A stretch of DNA of 64,000 nt from an uncultured archaeon (GCA_902384455.1 CABMCB010000094.1:53305-117304), one strand, 5' to 3'. Positions 35,301 through 43,484 are shown, counted from the first letter of the stretch. Numbers and translations: made by a program. Notes: generated by a model from the letters alone, not told the origin.

Positions 35301-37019
35301 AAGGCTGATTAGGGATTGGTTGCAGACGTTTACGTCGTCGCTCACGTTTTCGTCTATGGGCAGGAGGTCTTGAGGATCCAGGTTTTTGGCTATGTCGCCT
35401 TTGACCCCGAAGTTTGTGGCAAGCAGAGTTATGAATCCTTCCGCGTTTGGCGGAAACGCTCCGAAGTCGGGTTCAGGGTTACCCGGGAGGAACCGGATAG
35501 GCTGCATCTGGAGCTCAAATGATTTGACGGTGATTGAACGCCCGATTACTCGCTCTTCAACGCCGTCGTTCACGAGAGTAACAACCACATCCCAGCGGCC
35601 TGTGCTGTTCAGACTGAACAGGGGGGTAAGGTTTGTTGTGAGCCCTATTATGTATTGGTTTGTGGAGTTGCTCCAGAATAGGCCGTCTGCGTCTGTGCCG
35701 TTGTATGTCCATGTTTGGGTGAGGATTGATGATGGGTTGTATATGTCGAATGTTATTGTTGTTATGTTGTCGGCGTCTGTGGTTAGTCCTGCTGCGAGGG
35801 GGGAGTTGATTTGGAAGTCGAATCGGTCGCGGCGCATTAGTGGGTCTCCGACAAGTAGCATTGCGTTCCAGGATGGTTGTAGGTTGAATGTTTCTGCTGC
35901 GAGGTTGTTTGCGATTAGGGTGTAGCTTCCTGCGGCGTATGTTCCTGTTTGGAGTACTGCTTCGTTTGATAGTCCGTCTGCTCCTGTTTGGTCTTCTATG
36001 TGTGTGTCGTTTTTGACGTCGGTTTCTTGGTAGCTTCCGTTTGGTTGTTGTAGGCGGAGTATGAGGCTTGTTATGTTTGTTGATGTTGGGGCTCCGCTTT
36101 GTGTGAACACTGCGAGGGTTATGTTGTCTCCGGTGGTGTAGGGGCGGTCTCCTGGGCCGGGTGGCATCGCCAGTACTACGCCGTTGTTCCATATGTGGGC
36201 TATCCGGTATGGTGCTGTTTCGTTTAGGTTTTGGCAGCGGACTGCGGTGTCGTCTATTGTGCGGCGTAGTTTGGTTGTTGCGTCTGATGTTTCGTTTAAT
36301 ATTGGGTCGTTGTCGAAGTAGGCTTTGTTGTATTCTCCGGGTGCTGTTGGGTCTCCGACCCATACGTAGAGTGTTCCTGTGGTTTCGCCGTCGCCGTCTA
36401 GGTCGCAGCCGAACGATGCTTCGCTTATGCTTCCGTTGTGTAGTGTGCCGCTTAGGGTTGTGTTTTCTCCGCCTACGGGGAATCCTGCGGCAACGTTCCA
36501 TGTGTCGTTTGTGTTTATTGTTATTGTGCGGGCTGCTCCGTCTGGGTTGGTTTCCAATAGGAGTATGCGCATGTAGTAGTCTTCTATGATTGTGAATTCG
36601 TGCGTGATGTTTTTGGCGCCGTCATCCAACTCCATAGTCCATGTTCCTGCGGACGTGAAGTTGTCTCCCGTGTAGGAGAGCGTTGAGGAGGTGTTGAGTG
36701 ATACTGTTTCTACTGGGGGGTTGCCGGCTAATCCTCCTGCTGGGAGGTAGAAGCGGATTTGAACTGGCGTATCGTCTTGGGTTGCTGCGACGTTCACCAG
36801 TAAGGTTTCGCCGGTCCTGAGGAAGCTGGGGCCGGTGACTGAGGTTATGGTGCCGTTTAGTGGGCCATATCCGAATCCTAATGCGGATGAGCCTTGGCCT
36901 GAGGCTTTTGCCTGTGCGCCGCTTCCTCCTGCGGCAAGTAGTAGACCGACGATGAGTGCGGTCGCAAACGGGGGTATTGTCCTTTCGGGGTGTTTCGCCG
37001 ATAATTTAGAAGGAGGCAT
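29328..37019 (-). CDS. Giant modular surface protein (about 2,563 aa)
   Basis: The signal peptide covers about the first 40 residues (ATALIVGLLLAAGGSGAQA). A very long string of Ig-like and alpha-2-macroglobulin-like beta domains follows (for example YAAGSYTLIANNLAAETFNL, GEYDVSIRVRDADGNIDYGR, KGEYVLQLRFNVTFGDG) with many NxS/T sites. Near residue 2,340 a Gly-rich hinge (GGGGGGEGP) leads to Cys-rich repeats of PSI type: CSWNAGLSTCQP, CLWVTGTPEGDKC, CNWDADKNKC, CAWDGGLSECNP, CFWDPGHNQC, CTWSFADNAC. No membrane anchor is seen; it ends DRDATGGGP. A GTG one codon before the chosen ATG could also start it. Probably an adhesin or S-layer-associated protein. Confidence 0.85.
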   Translation of the reverse strand: MPPSKLSAKHPERTIPPFATALIVGLLLAAGGSGAQAKASGQGSSALGFGYGPLNGTITSVTGPSFLRTGETLLVNVAATQDDTPVQIRFYLPAGGLAGNPPVETVSLNTSSTLSYTGDNFTSAGTWTMELDDGAKNITHEFTIIEDYYMRILLLETNPDGAARTITINTNDTWNVAAGFPVGGENTTLSGTLHNGSISEASFGCDLDGDGETTGTLYVWVGDPTAPGEYNKAYFDNDPILNETSDATTKLRRTIDDTAVRCQNLNETAPYRIAHIWNNGVVLAMPPGPGDRPYTTGDNITLAVFTQSGAPTSTNITSLILRLQQPNGSYQETDVKNDTHIEDQTGADGLSNEAVLQTGTYAAGSYTLIANNLAAETFNLQPSWNAMLLVGDPLMRRDRFDFQINSPLAAGLTTDADNITTITFDIYNPSSILTQTWTYNGTDADGLFWSNSTNQYIIGLTTNLTPLFSLNSTGRWDVVVTLVNDGVEERVIGRSITVKSFELQMQPIRFLPGNPEPDFGAFPPNAEGFITLLATNFGVKGDIAKNLDPQDLLPIDENVSDDVNVCNQSLISLEITDSSGTLLANYSSAPGIIGGFDNVKQTVDSKAPTALIPQPFESQCMAWLPWAPATPGEYALHATLNLNGETTEARSKLLIQNLETYAQPWDLTSNTFRPQFPPSSNVTLKITVKDLQTGNEVSPENIQNIEPQELFAQGTNILDAVTAWGWQTTTIGQENTTILWIQLPNTTTSFHSLRYRITTTINSTPTTGIGGGGFEIKRYDIRGYPNSNAGFDYFAPGDSINLTIEVRGPRGPASNVDVYIQEIRHQRTSRTFNYTAIRATTGSDGRANVTIDPTENLTVGEYDVSIRVRDADGNIDYGRGFFKIQDFYLTVFAVERTGGNCTPLNAGGKDGGGGPIKVVGSQAFAIVGFEAGGGIVQATPRLDQSQLFQFTNLNGEPVFRSLTPNITNVAWCLIPQYGNVNVSSFILQAASLGGEYDIEAVGEDAQGRMASGFNHFSVSPFNIDVEFLLRGEPVFSPGESLRFRVSADPSSNVTDASLVRLLKMGGGGKEGDQTIPHPENIINLTWENDVNASRVLTATLSNAGLNKGEYVLQLRFNVTFGDGQPGNVIYSQWFSLRSFTYGLANILQTWSQDYNTTSSYKLYYYDEQRGNRFYDQYPGGCPYPVISSNYSCGLINKTGVRAEILQVRNHDEEVALNQFYSYYNTSGNLTVLRGFNLIVGPVSWESVSSARVYVAQNDADLTNGSLTPLSVGDTITDSSGAKFRISKIQRDSVTLAPVIFANTWELRDLRVNTSGNVTLSGVLRIGTIGEDFVDVDFNHDGEIDRGQNRASYGIPFVLMDPHTSGVYDTALVDTNLDLDFTAETPIIIGGNGANLNYAGKTLYLIKGDFFDVLFAFNESGRDNWLGTHRKQSNITIPIYSRTRNLNITVAEIVNDRTFQPLDPNNYTWWPAVVGDDGMGFLTVNIAVPGSFRVLYRATDPNGTITEVPEPWEAPFLQVRAFDSRTELFKNVIKIPAFTDFNATSCRLTWWESRGTQTEWINTNGTLLEQILADLPEANFTGYLSNDFGPSMIYDSYTALYNQNIQHLFIKAAAGNYSGAAAYSQGDVVLTRERQFPDGQIQDPQENITYTFKGIICRPDGCQTVFEAAQTNTAIITKGAGAATGCGGPTNGLYQVCYDTGIRREGVNTNAYMFINDTGGLPTNLYIDDDLNLSTAQKAVALDASGIPNETGVIQVRGDANTQDWCAQQGCPGGEAEVNLTIFNATWTGTMYQITFDLQTKYNDTIHSNIKVDPNQGALVGPSGSYLVTYASWRNLWYAIDTTNPADPVFYTSATSNFTGTSGKHQGEDIGVYNSWLNDTIILNVLYISPLDYGWTTFNLAEEKQYQAYLVTLSESNNTEQTARFLINETTCRGCGADEMWLNPGQPTQERRGVKITFGGVNGDNSVNASVTLTNGMVTLGYNVSGLPAETQDHYTNENYQKLLCKINVSGTLYNAVAIDGNESQSDVTLTSIYLSNDTILTPNEGRQYGNLTNFDGTNYYLSYLSQNDGVVIAQNPTKTLGIPRSVNGQYKRSIAPETAWPTPLNNNSGRNVTFILYAEERGQDEPAQQGMIRGDDDSNMIRFDRECEGGGEGMNCTDQNPTSGSQTDEAGLMAEAQGNIGTWNFMNLPYRNASGALFTQSGYEIWDANTSEPVHLLERYQGWWGQSLTTRSNLTVGIRVRDFNGQPISGTVNVTGISMFGVIGGRWQETDLANYSDINVSVHYDGITIDDNRLDSDGLMFLLIALTDNTSWYEGFGYEVRILIQEDAGDSEESSIWFDFRGKGGGGGGGEGPQVEACEGVANNTVCASNPPGLCSWNAGLSTCQPNPNPVYCRDLKNQSDCTNANPPCLWVTGTPEGDKCLSCNMIQDESSCSHLPECNWDADKNKCMRIAFSGGGGGNPDACNSIIVQNVCDNSHGLCAWDGGLSECNPTGDPVDCTTYATQGACNAADPPCFWDPGHNQCASCNIITQQSICDQTPGPGALCTWSFADNACDRDATGGGP

Positions 37020-37124
37020 CACGAGTCATCTCCGTGATTACTTACATCGAGATGCTTAAAAGTGAGGGCTGTTTTTTTCTTGCGGTAGGAAGAAGGTATT
37101 TGGGGAGTTTTGGGAGTCGGCTGG

Positions 37125-37137
37125 TATATTTATATTA
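37125..37137 (+). promoter_or_regulatory. TATA box of Sec61-beta gene
   Basis: TATATTTATATTA ends 24 bases before the ATG at 37162, the usual archaeal distance for a nearly leaderless transcript. The gene is divergent from the giant surface gene. Confidence 0.6.
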
Positions 37138-37161
37138 CTGTATGTTACTATAGTGTCTGCT

Positions 37162-37326
37162 ATGCCTTCTTTGAAGAAGCAGTCTGGTTCGGGTCTTGCT
37201 GGCTCGGCGGGTTTGATTCGTTATTTTGACGTTGACGAAGGCGGGCCCAAGTTGGATCCTAAGTTGATTATAGCTATCATCAGCGCTTTGATTTTGTTGG
37301 AGTTGCTGTCGAAGGTCCTGGTTTAA
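37162..37326 (+). CDS. secG: Sec61-beta / SecG translocase subunit
   Basis: A 54-aa protein: MPSLKKQSGSGLAGSAGLIR then YFDVDEGGPKLDPKLIIAII and a hydrophobic tail to the C-terminus. Small Ser/Gly/Lys head, GLIRYFDxDEGGPKLDP motif and one C-terminal membrane helix are diagnostic for the archaeal Sec61-beta subunit of the SecYEG channel. All the many secreted proteins here would use this channel. It is too short for many gene finders. TATA box at the right distance. Confidence 0.92.
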   Translation: MPSLKKQSGSGLAGSAGLIRYFDVDEGGPKLDPKLIIAIISALILLELLSKVLV

Positions 37327-37335
37327 TTTTGTTTT

Positions 37336-40035
37336 TTATTCGATTACAGGCGGGAATTTGAAGTTTAGGGTTGTTTCTCCGTCTGGTTGTCTTTCGACGT
37401 TGATTGTTCCGCCTAAGTCTCTTATTGTTGTTCCTGCGTTTCGTAGTATTCGGATTAGTTGTTCTCTGCTTGTTTGGGGGTTTATTGCATTTTCATATCG
37501 GTCTGTCGCTGTTGGGTGTTGGTATTGTGTTCCTGAGGTTTCTCCTCGTCGGGCTTCTGCTTCTATGAGTATGTCGTTGAATGCTGCGTCAGGTATTTGC
37601 TCTGCGTTCCACCCGCGGTAGTTGACTGAAATTAGGGGTCCGTCTTCGGGGTTTGTTAGGGTGAATGCGAGGCGCCCTCCTTTTTGGACGCCCAGGAAAC
37701 CGTTGTCGGATATTAGTGGCTTGATTATTACTTCGGATATGGCTCTTTCGTTGTCGTCTGTTGGTGCTAATCCAGCCAAAACTTCTGTTTCCGGATATTT
37801 TACTTCGAGTTCTATGCCGAACATCTGCCTTATTGAGTCTTGCCCTCTGGCTAGTGCCGCAACTTTTTTAGTCAACTCCAACACCATTCCTTTTATTTGA
37901 GGGTTTACAGGCAGAGTGATTTTAAATCTTGTTCCGTGGTCTTGCGGGTCGACCGAGCTTTCTATTCCTATTGTTCCCCCGTGCGCTTCGATGAGGCTTT
38001 TGGATATGTCCAACCCCAGTCCTTGACCGCCCTTAGCCGTATCTCCTGCTTCATCTACTTGGGCGCCTCGAGTGAATATCCCGCCTATTTGGTCGGCTGG
38101 TATTCCGCGGCCTGTGTCTGCGACTATTATTTCCACTGCAGGAGGGTCGCCTTCTTTTCGTCTTGCCGACACCGTAACCGTGTTTGCTTGCACTTCGCCG
38201 CTTTCGCTGACTGCAGGGAACTTGAATGCGTTGCCTACGAGGTTTATTAACACACGACCGAGTTTCACGGGGTCTGCGTTTACGACCGCGTCTTCTTCGC
38301 ATTGTGTTTCCAGAGCTTTTTCAGGCCCTTGTGATGGGTTGGATTTTTGGCGGACGGCGGTTTCCGTTTGGATTGTGGCTGCGACTGCGTTGAGTGTTTG
38401 GGGTATGAACTCGGCTAGTTGCAGGCGTTTGGGTTGAACCAGTATTCCCCTTGCTTTTATTTCGGCGCCTTGGTCCGTTATCACTCCCTCAAGACGCCCC
38501 ATTTCAAAGTCTAATATTTCGAAGGTACTGAGGTCTAATAGTGCTGTATGTAGCAGACTGCTGAATATCGGGTTTTCTGCTGCAACTAGAAGCGCCTCCG
38601 CTTTTCGTACGTTCTCCAAATCCTCGGGGGACGCTGCCGCCTTATTCTGCGCGACATACGTCGTGACTAATCCTAAAAACTCCGGAACATCGGTTCGTTT
38701 TTTGCGGACTTCTGCGAGTACTTGAGGGGGAGTCCCTATTTCACGCAGCGCTTGTCGGCTTCTTCGCGCAGTATGCGCAGAAAATCCGCCTATTGTAGCT
38801 ACCGGATTCCTTACGTCATGGGCCAAACGGTCAGCTAACACGGACATCAAAGCCTCTTGGAGGAGTATTTGCTGGTGTTCCTGCGCGTTGTGCAGCGCAG
38901 TAGACGCATCTTTAGACAGGCCCGTCAGGAACTCAGTGTCTTCCCTGTCCCAATCCTGCTTATTGGATACTAGTAATGCGCCTATGGTTATCGTACTTAT
39001 TTCTCCGGTTTGTCTGTTTCGCACTCTGCGGGTTATTGGAAACGTGCCCATAGAGAATATTCCCCACTTCTCGTCTTTGCTGTGGTCTACGCGCGGGTCT
39101 GCGGCGTAAGCGTCCTTCCCTAAGACGACAGGTTGCCCAGTCTGAAGAACCTCCTGGACTATGAGGTCAGTTAATACGTCGCTTCTTACCGCCTGCATCT
39201 GAGCGTCAGTCCACCCATTTTCACCTGCGCCAGGCGCCCTGAAAACTGCGCTATCTACACTAATGCCTCTTCTTGTTTGTTTTGTTGTGATAAGCAGTCC
39301 TTTAGGGGAATCCTCGTCTTGGCCGGTCCATAGTCCGGCAAGTAGCACTGCGCCGTTGCATACGTCGCCTTGGACTGTTTCGACGTCTATTCCCTCTCCG
39401 ACTAGGGAGACGTCGTCTCTTATCCTCTCAAGAAGCTTCGCCTGAGTCTTGTCTTCAACCCTAAGTAATACGCCTATTCTGTTGTCCGTCTGCCCCTCGT
39501 AAATAGGGTAGTACGTTAGGTTTTGGTGGACGTTCATGCCCAATGCAGTAAGGAGTTCCTGGCGTCTTGGCGAAAAATACTCCATATCGTACTCATGGAT
39601 AACTTCAATTGAGGGGTCTGACATTATGCGCCTGAAGTTTGCAGTCCGCCTTACGCCTTCGTCGCCTGTGACCACGTCAGTGTAGGGGATGTAGACTTCT
39701 TCAGGTTGGGTCTCAGGGTTTCGTCCCCACTTCCTAAGCTGCTCTCCTCCGTAATATACGACAATCCAGTCACTATGCTCCACGTCATCGGGCCTAGTTG
39801 GAGCAAGCGCAATATAACCTGTCCTAACGTCAAGCCTCCGCGTATTAATGTTCCCTAAAACCCTGTAAACGGAAGCGGCAGCAGGCTCATCAAGAGGCTG
39901 CCCCCTTTTTTCCATAGTCTCCAACACTTTCGCGTAGAGCGCCCGAGATTCAGGAGAAAGCTGAGGTTGACCTTCGCCGGGTTGATATGGGCCTGGAAGC
40001 CCGCTTTCATGGCCTTCTACAGGCTTGAGAATCAT
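37336..40035 (-). CDS. Large sensor histidine kinase-like protein
   Basis: 899 aa, no membrane segment. The N-terminal about 380 residues look like two sensor (GAF/PAS-like) domains. An H-box LADRLAHDVRNPVATIGG follows near residue 400, N-box LGRVLINLVGNAFKF near 600, G1 DTGRGIP near 643 and G2 GGQGLGLDISKSL near 670. The helical phospho-acceptor region between H-box and N-box is unusually long. After the ATPase a further about 180 residues look like a second, eroded ATPase domain (ends DLGGTINVERQPDGETTLNF). No receiver-domain protein is adjacent. The signal sensed is unknown. Confidence 0.85.
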   Translation of the reverse strand: MILKPVEGHESGLPGPYQPGEGQPQLSPESRALYAKVLETMEKRGQPLDEPAAASVYRVLGNINTRRLDVRTGYIALAPTRPDDVEHSDWIVVYYGGEQLRKWGRNPETQPEEVYIPYTDVVTGDEGVRRTANFRRIMSDPSIEVIHEYDMEYFSPRRQELLTALGMNVHQNLTYYPIYEGQTDNRIGVLLRVEDKTQAKLLERIRDDVSLVGEGIDVETVQGDVCNGAVLLAGLWTGQDEDSPKGLLITTKQTRRGISVDSAVFRAPGAGENGWTDAQMQAVRSDVLTDLIVQEVLQTGQPVVLGKDAYAADPRVDHSKDEKWGIFSMGTFPITRRVRNRQTGEISTITIGALLVSNKQDWDREDTEFLTGLSKDASTALHNAQEHQQILLQEALMSVLADRLAHDVRNPVATIGGFSAHTARRSRQALREIGTPPQVLAEVRKKRTDVPEFLGLVTTYVAQNKAAASPEDLENVRKAEALLVAAENPIFSSLLHTALLDLSTFEILDFEMGRLEGVITDQGAEIKARGILVQPKRLQLAEFIPQTLNAVAATIQTETAVRQKSNPSQGPEKALETQCEEDAVVNADPVKLGRVLINLVGNAFKFPAVSESGEVQANTVTVSARRKEGDPPAVEIIVADTGRGIPADQIGGIFTRGAQVDEAGDTAKGGQGLGLDISKSLIEAHGGTIGIESSVDPQDHGTRFKITLPVNPQIKGMVLELTKKVAALARGQDSIRQMFGIELEVKYPETEVLAGLAPTDDNERAISEVIIKPLISDNGFLGVQKGGRLAFTLTNPEDGPLISVNYRGWNAEQIPDAAFNDILIEAEARRGETSGTQYQHPTATDRYENAINPQTSREQLIRILRNAGTTIRDLGGTINVERQPDGETTLNFKFPPVIE

Positions 40036-40109
40036 GTATTAAAGTGGGTTTTTGAAGCATAAAATCAGTCAAACCCCCCTTTTTTATGCTCAAATGCCTC
40101 CGTAGTATA

Positions 40110-40386
40110 CGGTGGACTAGGCTGGGGGGCTGATCCTCTCCTGTTGCCCCAAACGGATCTTTTGGGGGGGCTGAAGTCTGCGGGGCGGCGTCCAAAACCG
40201 CCTTGAAGTCTAAGGTCGGACGGTGACTTCTCGTCCCGCTGGATTGTCCGCCGTTGGAATCGGGTCAGGCCCTGACGGGAGCAGCCCTAACAGCAGCGGA
40301 CGATGCTTGCGGGGTCACGGGGAAAAGAATGGCCTTAGGTTCCCTTCAGGGCAGTTAGGTCGTCCACCTGCGGACGTGTCCGCCAC
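40110..40386 (+). ncRNA. ffs: Archaeal signal recognition particle RNA
   Basis: The S-domain helix 8 signature is plain: GTCAGGCCC, a four-base loop TGAC, then GGGAGCAGCC (about 40264-40287), with the paired CAGG/AGCA internal loop. The 5' part (GACTAGGCTGGGGGGCTGAT ... CCTGTTGCCCC) looks like the Alu-domain region. The 5' GGTGGA at 40111 can pair with TCCGCC at 40379, closing helix 1 and giving about 277 nt, close to the usual archaeal size. With SRP proteins it targets secreted proteins to the Sec channel. The ends are approximate. Confidence 0.87.
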
Positions 40387-40421
40387 CTATCTTTTAGGTC
40401 TCAGATGGGCGGTTTGAGATG

Positions 40422-40429
40422 TTTTTAAG
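40422..40429 (+). promoter_or_regulatory. TATA box of ftsZ
   Basis: TTTTTAAG lies 24 bases upstream of the ftsZ ATG and just after the SRP RNA, consistent with a leaderless ftsZ transcript. Confidence 0.55.
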
Positions 40430-40453
40430 TTGCGACAGCACTAATAGTGTTAT

Positions 40454-41557
40454 ATGAATTCTATTGTCAGCTCTGCTATCCAACATGGAACACAAGATAA
40501 GAAGCTTGGGGAATTCGACGATACTGAAAAGCTTAAGATCGTCATACTAGGCGCTGGAGGCGGCGGAAACAACACCATTAACCGGCTGCACCGCGCGGGC
40601 ATAACTGGGGCTCAGCTTGTCGCAGTCAACACGGACAAAGTCGACCTTATGAAGAAGCTCCCCAACCAAGGAATCACCAAAATACTCATCGGCGCCAAAC
40701 TTACCCGAGGACTGGGCGCAGGCGGATTCCCCGAGATAGGGGAGAAGGCCGCTGAAGCCAGCCGCCATGAGCTTGAGGAGGTTTTGGCTGGAACTCACAT
40801 GCTCTTTTTGACTGCCGGGATGGGAGGAGGAACCGGCACAGGAAGCGCACCGGTGATTGCTCAGATAGCCAAGGAGGCGGGCGCAATAGTCATCGCAATG
40901 GTGACTTTCCCGTTTGAGCTTGAAAGAAGCCGCTTGGACAAGGCGCGCGAAGGAATCGACAAGCTTAGGGAGGCGGCAGACACCGTCGTCATAATCGACA
41001 ACAACAAGCTCGTCCAGTACGTGCCCAACCTGCCTTTGGACAAGGCGTTTATGGTAGCAGATGAAGTGGTGACAAGAAGCGTCAAAGGAATTACCGAGAC
41101 GATTATGGAGCCGTCACTCATCAACCTCGACTTCGCAGACATCAAAGCGGTGCTCGGAGGAGGAGGCGTCGCAGTAATTTCCGTCGGAGAAGGCGCAGGC
41201 CCCAACCGCGTTGAGGAGGCCGTTAAGAACACCATCAGCCACCCGCTTTTGGAAGTCGACTACAAGGGTGCGACCGGCGCGCTCATCCACATTACCGGAG
41301 GCAACGACATGACTTTAGGTGAGGCGAACCGCATAGGTGAGATGATTACGTCGGAGTTGGATCCTAAGTCGAGCGTCATGTGGGGTGCCCGCGTGAACCC
41401 GAATGTGAGCGAGCACTTGGACGTGATTGCGATTATTACTGGAGTACATAGCCCAAACATCCTTGGCGCAAGCTCAGGGAAGCCTAGGCGGAAATCCGAC
41501 GACTCCGCAAGCATGTACAGCAAGGACATCGACGAGCTCAACATTAAAGGGCTATAA
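40454..41557 (+). CDS. ftsZ: Cell-division GTPase FtsZ
   Basis: 367 aa. Tubulin/FtsZ GTPase motifs: GAGGGGNNTINRL (33-45), VNTDKVDL, signature GGGTGTGSAP (124-133), the TFPFELER segment and T7 loop NLDFADIKAVL. The C-terminal domain ends with a short linker (SGKPRRKSDDSASM) and a tail YSKDIDELNIKGL that may bind membrane anchors. Usual length for archaeal FtsZ. Forms the division ring. Convergent with the two unknown paralogues that follow. Confidence 0.97.
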   Translation: MNSIVSSAIQHGTQDKKLGEFDDTEKLKIVILGAGGGGNNTINRLHRAGITGAQLVAVNTDKVDLMKKLPNQGITKILIGAKLTRGLGAGGFPEIGEKAAEASRHELEEVLAGTHMLFLTAGMGGGTGTGSAPVIAQIAKEAGAIVIAMVTFPFELERSRLDKAREGIDKLREAADTVVIIDNNKLVQYVPNLPLDKAFMVADEVVTRSVKGITETIMEPSLINLDFADIKAVLGGGGVAVISVGEGAGPNRVEEAVKNTISHPLLEVDYKGATGALIHITGGNDMTLGEANRIGEMITSELDPKSSVMWGARVNPNVSEHLDVIAIITGVHSPNILGASSGKPRRKSDDSASMYSKDIDELNIKGL

Positions 41558-41625
41558 AGTACGTCAAACAAATTTAGGGGGCCTTTTTTCGGCTCCCGCC
41601 CAATCTTTTTTTGTTGTTGCTTAGT

Positions 41626-42537
41626 TTAGAGGTCGTATTCGTCTGTGCGGGATTGGACGCTGCGTGTTTCATAGCGTATTACGTGGATTCTTTTAGGGTT
41701 CCGGTGGACTGTTATGCTTGATGTGTTTTCTCCGCGGGGGAAATTGGGGTCTGGGGGACGAGCGTCTTCGACTCCTTCCGGCTTAATCCACGGGCTTGGC
41801 GGCGTAATCCAGTCTACGGCGCGAAGCTTAAGTCCCTTTTTGAAGAAGGGGGTAAGTTCGTGCAGGATTCGAGGGAGTATTTCTGCGGAGTCTCTCCCGT
41901 TTCCTTTCACGAGCGCAAGTTCGACTTTGTTTATGCCGCCCGCTTCATCGCCTACTTCGTATGTGAATTCGAGCAGGCGTGCTGACGGCTGGGCATGCGC
42001 TAAGGCCAGAAGGTCGTCTGCCATGTATGCTGCGTAGAAGCAGCTTGTTGCGAAATCAGACGATACGCTTGGCATGTTTCTGGCTATGATGGCTTCGCTG
42101 GAGTGAACATTTAATCCGGCTGCGACCGCTTCAGACCCCTCAAGGCGACTTAGTTCTATGAACCGGTGTAGGTCTGAGCTTACAGGGGAGTAAGTTGTTC
42201 CGGAAGGTATCTGCCAGACTTTGACAGACGGTTTTTCCAGGCGTATTTCGCCGTGGACCGTCACTTGATCAAGTAAGTCTATGCGGCGCGGGTCAGGCAA
42301 AATATCAAGGGGTATGTCTTGTCCTAAAACGTTTATGTACTGCATTCTTTGCTTTGGCGGCGTTCCTGGCACGTCGATTGACCGGGCGAAATGCAGCGCT
42401 CGCTCTGAGAATGCGAGTTCGGCGTTTAAAGCCGCCTCCTCGAGTGTTGCGTCGGGAAGCGTTATTCCGTTTGTTTGGCGTTGCCGAGATAATGCTTGGC
42501 GGAGTTCGTCCGGCTTGGTTTGAGGCGTTATGCGCAT
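41626..42537 (-). CDS. Hypothetical protein, tandem paralogue A
   Basis: 303 aa, no signal peptide. Shared blocks with its neighbour: MRITPQTKPDELRQALSRQR, GITLPDAT, NAELAFSERALHFAR, KVELALVKGNGRDS, LRAVDWITPPSPWIKPEGVE, DARPPDPNFPRGEN and SITVHRNPKRIHVIRYETRS. The C-terminal half, from KVELALV onward, is the most conserved. I do not recognise a family. It starts one base after the paralogue B stop, so the pair is co-transcribed; it ends tail-to-tail with ftsZ. Confidence 0.75.
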   Translation of the reverse strand: MRITPQTKPDELRQALSRQRQTNGITLPDATLEEAALNAELAFSERALHFARSIDVPGTPPKQRMQYINVLGQDIPLDILPDPRRIDLLDQVTVHGEIRLEKPSVKVWQIPSGTTYSPVSSDLHRFIELSRLEGSEAVAAGLNVHSSEAIIARNMPSVSSDFATSCFYAAYMADDLLALAHAQPSARLLEFTYEVGDEAGGINKVELALVKGNGRDSAEILPRILHELTPFFKKGLKLRAVDWITPPSPWIKPEGVEDARPPDPNFPRGENTSSITVHRNPKRIHVIRYETRSVQSRTDEYDL

Positions 42538-42538
42538 T

Positions 42539-43450
42539 TTATAGGTCGTATTCGTTTCTCGGGGAGGTGTTGGATTCGTATTGGTAGCGGATGACGTGGA
42601 CTCTTTTTGGGTTTTGGTGTACTGTTATGTTGCAGTAGTTTTCTCCGCGGGGGAAATTTGGGTCTGGAGGACGCGCGTCTTCGACTCCTTCCGGCTTTTT
42701 CCATTCTGCAGGAGGTGTTGTCCAGTCAACTGCCCGCAGTACAAGTCCTGCTTCAAAAAGCGGTCCGAGCTCTTGCATTAAGCGGGGGAGAGTCCTGCGG
42801 CTGTCGCTTCCGTTTCCTTTCACTAATACAAGTTCTACTTTGCTTAATCCTCCTGCTTCCGCCCCCACCTTTTCGGTTAGCTGCCTTATGCTGGAGGATG
42901 TTGGGGCGTGAGTGAGGGCTATCGGGTCGTCTGTTAGGTATGCGGCATAGAAGCAGGTGGACGCAAATTCCGAGGCTAAGTAGGGCACGTTTCTGGCTAT
43001 TACAGCATATCCAGATTTAACTGACTCCGCCGCTTCGACTGCCTCCGAGCCTTCTTTTAACCCCAACGGCGTGAATCGGGGTTGTTCATCGTATCTTAAG
43101 ACTTCTAAATAGGTTACTCCGGTAGGCATTTTCCAGACGGTAGCTTGGGGTTTCACAAAGCGCAGTTCTTTTTGAACTGCCAGTTGGTCCACAAGGTCAT
43201 ACTGGCGGGGTGCTGGAAGTAGGTTTGTGTCTATTTCTCTGCCTGCAGCAGAAGCCATGACAAGTATATCTTCTCTTTCGGCCGGAATCATTGACTGTGA
43301 GATATGTAGTGCTTTGGCTGAGAATGCGAGTTCGGCGTCTAATGCCACCTGTTCGCGTGTTGCGTCAGGCAGTGTTATGCCGTATATGCGGCGTTGCTGA
43401 GAAAGGGCTTCCCTGAGTTCTTCAGGGCGCACCTGAGGCGTTATGCGCAT
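42539..43450 (-). CDS. Hypothetical protein, tandem paralogue B
   Basis: 303 aa, the same length and architecture as paralogue A. It shares the N-terminal blocks and the C-terminal block DARPPDPNFPRGEN followed by NITVHQNPKRVHVIRYQYES. The middle (residues about 60-160) is more divergent. Retention of both copies at equal length suggests each is used, perhaps as a heteromer. Function unknown. Confidence 0.75.
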   Translation of the reverse strand: MRITPQVRPEELREALSQQRRIYGITLPDATREQVALDAELAFSAKALHISQSMIPAEREDILVMASAAGREIDTNLLPAPRQYDLVDQLAVQKELRFVKPQATVWKMPTGVTYLEVLRYDEQPRFTPLGLKEGSEAVEAAESVKSGYAVIARNVPYLASEFASTCFYAAYLTDDPIALTHAPTSSSIRQLTEKVGAEAGGLSKVELVLVKGNGSDSRRTLPRLMQELGPLFEAGLVLRAVDWTTPPAEWKKPEGVEDARPPDPNFPRGENYCNITVHQNPKRVHVIRYQYESNTSPRNEYDL

Positions 43451-43484
43451 GAGTTAATTACGGGAATCCTAAGGCAAAATACGT

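Noticed and set aside
41626..43450. Insertion-sequence origin for the tandem 303-aa genes
   Set aside because: No terminal inverted repeats, target duplications or transposase motifs are visible.
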